A stretch of 8,592 nt of DNA from Puniceicoccales bacterium. Its GTDB lineage: Bacteria > Verrucomicrobiota > Verrucomicrobiia > Opitutales > LL51. Made by a program: the position numbers and the translations under genes. The notes under the pieces are model-generated. The model was given only the letters and a program-made list of their open reading frames with translations. It did not search any database and was not told the DNA's origin. The DNA is taken from contig JAIRZB010000030.1 of NCBI GenBank assembly GCA_031267435.1, forward strand, positions 1-8,592, written 5' to 3'. The first letter of the stretch is position 1. Each line of letters opens with the position of its first letter. Of this stretch, positions 5,504-8,592 are shown piece after piece.

Positions 5504-6787
5504 TTATTTTATAAGTGTTTTTACTTTATTCAAAGTTTCGAGTTCATCTCTAAGTTGGGTAAAGGTGCGATTGGGATTGATAGTTGATGATTGTTTTTTG
5601 CCTGAAATATTTATAGCCGTTGTCTTTCTGAGCTGGGCAATTTGCCCTTCTAGGACATTTTTTTGTTCTTCTGCTTGTTTTCGTTTTCCTGTGAATATAG
5701 ATGCCAATGGTTGTGCTTCCGAGCTGTCTATTACTATTTGCAAGCCCCTTATCTCTGCTTGCAACTGCCCTATCTTGGATTGAGCTGTTTCCATTGTTGA
5801 TGCGAATGAATCGGCACGTTTTTGGCAATATTGTTTTAATTTTCCAAGAAATTCTTGTCCACCTTTTGCTGCTCTAAATTCATCAGGAATCCCTTTGTTA
5901 AATTTTTCTATGAGCGCGTATAAAGCTTTGGCTTCAGGCATATCGCGGTCCTTTGGATGGCTTAAAGCTGTATCTAAAAGAGCCGTTCCGGCCGCTACAA
6001 TATTTTCAGCAACTAGGTTTGGGTGATCCTTATATACCTCAGTCGAAAGATACCTATCTCCGCTGTCTAGATAAAGTGCTGCTTGTTGGAAAGCGGTTAA
6101 GGGATTATCTTTAACGCCTTGTGCTAGTTTGTTTATGGTTTCCGTCTTCCTCGAACATTCTTGATTTAATCCTTTGAGGTTGTTGGAAATTTCCGTCAAA
6201 GCCTTCTGTATTGTAGCCATAGTACTTGGAGATGTTGCATTTAGGCCTTTTGTGGTTAGCGGAGCTTTGCTTTGCGCTAATATGGCATGCATGTTGTTTA
6301 TCATTTGTTCTAAACTGCTGTTTTTTTGTGATCCAGTAAGATCGTTTTCCGTTTGTGTTAAACGTAATGAAAATGTTTCTTTTAAATATTTATTGCCATT
6401 AACTGTTTCACGTAAGGCTGCCATATCGCTTTTTAGATTGGAAACCTGCTGTTGTAATTTTTGAACGTCCAAAGTGCGTTGAAATGTCGGTTGCCATGCT
6501 GGGTCCTTCAGTGTGTTTTGGGTTGTTCTCACGGATTTTGTAAATTCTTGAACATTGCTTTTTCTTACTGATTTATTTGCTAGCGAACCAACGGCATTTT
6601 CAATTAGTTTGGTTGCTTGTTGAATGTCTTTTGAGGCAGCTTCAAATTTTTGTTTTGCAAAATGATCAATTTTTTGTTTAACTGATTTCCTGTTCCAAAA
6701 GAAAATGCGACCGTTGCCCAGTACTTCTTTTTTTGCTTCAATGTACGCCGCTTGTTTTGTCGTGCTTACCAATGACGTTGGATCCAT
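5504..6787 (-). CDS. Coiled-coil-rich orphan protein, unknown function
   Basis: I do not recognise this 427-residue protein. It has no signal peptide, no membrane segment and only two Cys (211, 321). It is rich in Gln, Lys, Ala, Asn and Thr. Helical, heptad-like stretches appear at about 40-70, 103-150 (LDVQKLQQQVSNLKSDMAAL within it), 190-222 and 330-388 (AQSKIGQLQAEIRGLQIVID, later EEQKNVLEGQIAQLRK). A more globular middle (about 227-320) contains FQQAALYLDSGDRYL and FNKGIPDEFRAAKGGQEFLG. The tail (395-427) is polar, ending in another short helix. The frame is open over its full length among several pseudogenes, which argues it is expressed. It starts at ATG 6785-6787 without a clear Shine-Dalgarno site. 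Its composition is lower in GC than its neighbours (about one third in a sampled stretch). A secreted or host-interaction protein is possible, but this is only inference from layout and composition. Confidence 0.75.
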   Translation of the reverse strand: MDPTSLVSTTKQAAYIEAKKEVLGNGRIFFWNRKSVKQKIDHFAKQKFEAASKDIQQATKLIENAVGSLANKSVRKSNVQEFTKSVRTTQNTLKDPAWQPTFQRTLDVQKLQQQVSNLKSDMAALRETVNGNKYLKETFSLRLTQTENDLTGSQKNSSLEQMINNMHAILAQSKAPLTTKGLNATSPSTMATIQKALTEISNNLKGLNQECSRKTETINKLAQGVKDNPLTAFQQAALYLDSGDRYLSTEVYKDHPNLVAENIVAAGTALLDTALSHPKDRDMPEAKALYALIEKFNKGIPDEFRAAKGGQEFLGKLKQYCQKRADSFASTMETAQSKIGQLQAEIRGLQIVIDSSEAQPLASIFTGKRKQAEEQKNVLEGQIAQLRKTTAINISGKKQSSTINPNRTFTQLRDELETLNKVKTLIK

Positions 6788-6965
6788 GTTGTTTGCAATT
6801 ATATTATTATTTTTTTATTGACAAGTAAAAAATAAGCAATTATCTGCTTGTTATCCTATGGGCAAAAACCGTTATTTTGTATTTTTTTGTCCTTGATAAT
6901 GTTTTTAGAGCCTATCTCGGCAGCGATGTTTTTATATAAACCCTAGAAAAGAAGAAAGGAATGAA
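6788..6965. promoter_or_regulatory. Divergent control region of the orphan gene and the antiporter
   Basis: On the plus strand TTGACA (6818-6823) is followed after 17 bases by TATCTG (6841-6846), a plausible antiporter promoter about 115 bases before its ATG. On the minus strand TATAAT (6803-6798) with TTGTCA (6824-6819) has a short 15-base spacer and would give an almost leaderless transcript of the orphan gene. The two -35 boxes overlap, so firing of one could block the other. The inverted repeat AAGCA/TGCTT (6834-6838, 6845-6849, six-base spacer) overlaps the plus-strand -10 and could be an operator. AAAGGA at 6955-6960 is the ribosome binding site of the antiporter, five bases before its ATG. 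Confidence 0.45.
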
Positions 6966-8300
6966 ATGATTCTAACAAATTCAGTGTTTATTGCCGTATT
7001 GATGGTGACCATATTGAGTATATCACGGGTAAATGTGGTTATTGCGCTGGTAGCGGGTGCATTGGTCGGCGGCTTAGCCAGTGGAATGCACCTGCGGGAG
7101 GCGTTGGCGGTATTCTCCGCAGGCCTGGGGGGTGGTGCGGAAATTGCCCTGAATTATGCGCTTCTCGGTGCATTTGCCGCGGCCATGGCCCATTCCGGTG
7201 TACCCATTTGGCTGTCTCATAAATTGGTAAAATTTATCACCCAGAGATCGCAGGATGGTTCTCGCCGCCGACTGTTGTGTGTCGCCATTGTACTACTATT
7301 GATACTAGCGGGGGTGATGTCGCAAAATGCATTGCCCGTTCACATCGCTTTTTTACCCATACTCATTCCACCGCTGCTCGGTGCATTTGCCGTGTTAAAA
7401 ATGGACCGCCGCCTATTGAGCAATGCGATAACTTTCGCCATGGTGACCACCTACTCGACCATTCCCTATGGCTTTGGCAGTATTTTTTTAGAAAATGTTG
7501 TCCTGAAAAATTTGGTGGAAAACGGACTGACCCATATTACTTTGCGTGATGTTTTATGGGGCAGCATTTTCCCGGCCTTGGGTATGGTCGTAGGGCTTAT
7601 AACTTCCTGTTACGCCTATCGGAAGCCGCGTACCTATGATTTGCAAAAAATACAATCGATAGAAGTTAAAGAAAAAAATTGTTCCACGAAAAATATTATC
7701 ATTTCGATCATTGCAATTACGTGTATGCTTGTCGCACACATTTGCTGGGATAACATGATGGGCGGAGCGATGGTTGGCCTACTGATTTTGAATGTGGGCC
7801 AGGTCATTTCCTGGCGGGATTCGGACACTGTGGTCATGCACGGATTTCGGATGATGGCGGCCGTAGCTTTTGTAATGATTGCCGCCGCAGGATTTGCTGC
7901 TGTTTTACGTGAAACAGGCGATGTTCATGGGCTCGTTGCCTGGTTAACGAATAGCGTCGGCTCCAATAAAGGAATAGCGGCATTGGGTATGATTACGGTG
8001 GGATTGATCATTACGATGGGGATTGGTTCTTCCTTTTCAACGGTACCCATTGTTGCATCCATTTACGTTCCCTTTTGCCAGGCTTTAGGATTTAGCATTC
8101 CAGCAACCATTTGCATTACGATAGCGGCAGCGGTTACGGGCGATGCGGGTTCGCCGGCCTCCGATACGATGCTCGGGATGACGTCGGGTTTCAATATGGA
8201 TGGCCAGCATGACCATATTTGGGATACAACGATTCCAGCCTTCATTCACTTCAATATACCTCAGGTGATTTTTGGCGTCATTGGGGCGATGGTTTTATGA
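6966..8300 (+). CDS. NhaC-type Na+/H+ antiporter family protein
   Basis: This 444-residue inner-membrane protein probably exchanges Na+ for H+ or carries a related substrate. Its N-terminus fits the Na+/H+ antiporter N-terminal domain: NSVFIAVLMV, SISRVNVVIALVAGALVGGL (18-37), then FSAGLGGGAEIALNYALLGA (50-69). The core has IPYGFGSIF (166-174), a hydrophilic loop at about 218-241, and near the end VTGDAGSPASDTMLG (390-404). That last motif is the best diagnostic, since 'SPxSDtxxg' is shared by the NhaC group. I count roughly eleven or twelve hydrophobic segments. The start at 6966 is supported by AAAGGA five bases upstream; an ATG at 6961 stops after two codons. The gene looks full length and is richer in GC at third positions than the orphan gene beside it, possibly a sign of different ancestry. 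The stop codon touches the GC-rich repeat cassette. The transported ion is inferred from the family. Confidence 0.88.
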   Translation: MILTNSVFIAVLMVTILSISRVNVVIALVAGALVGGLASGMHLREALAVFSAGLGGGAEIALNYALLGAFAAAMAHSGVPIWLSHKLVKFITQRSQDGSRRRLLCVAIVLLLILAGVMSQNALPVHIAFLPILIPPLLGAFAVLKMDRRLLSNAITFAMVTTYSTIPYGFGSIFLENVVLKNLVENGLTHITLRDVLWGSIFPALGMVVGLITSCYAYRKPRTYDLQKIQSIEVKEKNCSTKNIIISIIAITCMLVAHICWDNMMGGAMVGLLILNVGQVISWRDSDTVVMHGFRMMAAVAFVMIAAAGFAAVLRETGDVHGLVAWLTNSVGSNKGIAALGMITVGLIITMGIGSSFSTVPIVASIYVPFCQALGFSIPATICITIAAAVTGDAGSPASDTMLGMTSGFNMDGQHDHIWDTTIPAFIHFNIPQVIFGVIGAMVL

Positions 8301-8307
8301 GGCTCAG

Positions 8308-8330
8308 CCTAAGGGCTGCGCGCCCTTAGG
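8308..8330. repeat. Hairpin 1 of the cassette
   Basis: CCTAAGGGC (8308-8316) and GCCCTTAGG (8322-8330) form a perfect nine-pair stem with loop TGCGC, starting seven bases after the antiporter stop codon. The same hairpin is repeated at 8568-8590 in the second copy. It could protect the 3' end of the antiporter mRNA. Confidence 0.85.
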
Positions 8331-8338
8331 AATCCCCG

Positions 8339-8358
8339 CCAGGGGATCCATCCCCTGG
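8339..8358. repeat. Hairpin 2 of the cassette
   Basis: CCAGGGGA (8339-8346) pairs with TCCCCTGG (8351-8358) around TCCA. A competing stem, TCCCC (8333-8337) with GGGGA (8342-8346), shares the same G run, so two alternative folds exist. Confidence 0.8.
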
Positions 8359-8369
8359 ACCTGGATTAC

Positions 8370-8405
8370 GGCCGGTGCCTCGGGAATCTGCCCGTGGTAC
8401 CGGCC
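8370..8405. repeat. Hairpin 3 of the cassette, two-tier stem
   Basis: GGCCGGTGCC (8370-8379) pairs with GGTACCGGCC (8396-8405), with one G-T wobble. A T/T mismatch follows, then CGGG (8381-8384) with CCCG (8391-8394) and loop AATCTG. The wobble is allowed in RNA on the plus strand, which favours an RNA-level structure. Confidence 0.75.
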
Positions 8406-8421
8406 GACCAAGGGGCCTTGC

Positions 8422-8448
8422 CCCGCCCGCGGCTTCGCCGCGGGCGGG
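8422..8448. repeat. Hairpin 4 of the cassette, all-GC stem
   Basis: CCCGCCCGCGGC (8422-8433) and GCCGCGGGCGGG (8437-8448) form a perfect twelve-pair stem made only of G and C, with loop TTC. It would be extremely stable in RNA or single-stranded DNA. Confidence 0.85.
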
Positions 8449-8462
8449 CAACTAAGTTGACC

Positions 8463-8505
8463 CAGCGGCCAAGCCATGCGAAAGTTTCGCATGGTTTGGC
8501 CGCTG
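8463..8505. repeat. Hairpin 5 of the cassette, 20-pair stem
   Basis: The arm at 8463-8482 pairs with 8486-8505 over 20 positions around loop AGT. The only departure from perfect pairing is a G-T wobble (G at 8473, T at 8495). The core reads GCGGCCAAGCCATGCGAA on the left arm. It is the longest stem in the window. Confidence 0.9.
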
Positions 8506-8513
8506 AACGCGGT

Positions 8514-8534
8514 CAAGGAGTCCGTGACTCCTTG
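8514..8534. repeat. Hairpin 6 of the cassette
   Basis: CAAGGAGTC (8514-8522) and GACTCCTTG (8526-8534) form a perfect nine-pair stem with loop CGT. GGGAGTCC follows at 8536-8543 and could compete for the same GACTCC strand. Confidence 0.8.
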
Positions 8535-8592
8535 CGGGAGTCCAGAGGGCAGAGCCCTATGGCTCAGCCTAAGGGCTGCGCGCCCTTAGGAA

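Larger units (their letters stand above)
8301..8592. repeat. GC-rich multi-hairpin repeat cassette, 260-bp unit
   Basis: Right after the antiporter TGA the composition jumps to about two thirds GC (160 of 240 bases in 8341-8580 by hand count). The 32 bases at 8301-8332 recur without a mismatch at 8561-8592, the window end, giving a unit of 260 bases that probably continues. Within the unit almost every base belongs to an inverted repeat: stems at 8308-8330, 8339-8358, 8370-8405, 8422-8448, 8463-8505 and 8514-8534, plus shorter ones at 8409-8420, 8449-8459 and 8546-8558. Frames running through it on both strands are low-complexity palindrome translations and are not called as genes. None of the stems is followed by a T tract, so they are not ordinary intrinsic terminators. 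It resembles REP/BIME-like or non-autonomous mobile repeats in style, but I recognise no named family. Confidence 0.85.

Noticed and set aside
8308..8330. Classical intrinsic terminator after the antiporter
   Set aside because: The stem is good, but it is followed by AATCCCCG, not a T tract.
8272..8516. Open frames on both strands through the GC-rich cassette (60-70 codons)
   Set aside because: They translate the palindromes, have no ribosome binding site, and exist only because GC-rich DNA has few stops.
8301..8592. CRISPR array
   Set aside because: The hairpins differ in sequence and spacing; only one repeat pair is seen and it is 260 bases apart, not the short regular spacing of CRISPR.

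Overview
The window reads as a piece of a decaying, probably host-associated bacterial genome of the Verrucomicrobiota, most likely Opitutae. That placement is inferred from three proteins recalled from the family, not from a search: a RuvC with a long N-terminal extension, a glutamyl-tRNA synthetase without the zinc-binding insert, and a DciA/DUF721 protein with an N-terminal 'RRIQNLIADFRGLP' segment. Most of the sequence is AT-rich. Intact housekeeping genes alternate with broken ones, as expected of a genome undergoing reduction.

Layout. Positions 1-232 hold the last part of a penicillin-binding transpeptidase (ftsI-like), interrupted by TAG directly after the KTGTS motif. Positions 233-675 have no intact gene but contain a faint minus-strand membrane-protein relic. 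At 676-1317 (minus) lies the C-terminal barrel of a BamA/Omp85 protein, broken by an in-frame TAG and missing its POTRA domains. At about 1316 it abuts a 5'-truncated GspF/PilC gene (plus, to 2288) with at least four frameshifts. The two divergent pseudogenes meet head to head, which suggests one deletion removed both 5' ends. After a decayed spacer, a consensus-like promoter (TTGACA-18-TATAAT) precedes an intact ruvC. A spacer with a tandem 17-bp repeat and an antisense AraC-like relic leads to an intact gltX. An AGGAGGG site then drives a 17-codon leader ORF that overlaps the start of dciA.

Convergent to dciA is an intact 427-residue, coiled-coil-rich orphan protein (minus, 5504-6787), a candidate lineage-specific or secreted protein of unknown function. 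It shares a 178-bp divergent control region with an NhaC-type Na+/H+ antiporter (6966-8300). The antiporter stop codon is followed at once by a GC-rich (about two thirds GC) cassette of at least six hairpins. It restarts at 8561 with 32 identical bases, so it looks like a 260-bp repeat unit that continues past the window. This cassette and the orphan coiled-coil protein are the least explained parts of the window.

The intact genes cover recombination (ruvC), translation (gltX), helicase loading (dciA) and ion homeostasis (antiporter). The broken ones belong to the cell envelope and secretion (ftsI-like, bamA-like, gspF), which hints at selective erosion of envelope and secretion functions, provided intact copies do not exist elsewhere.
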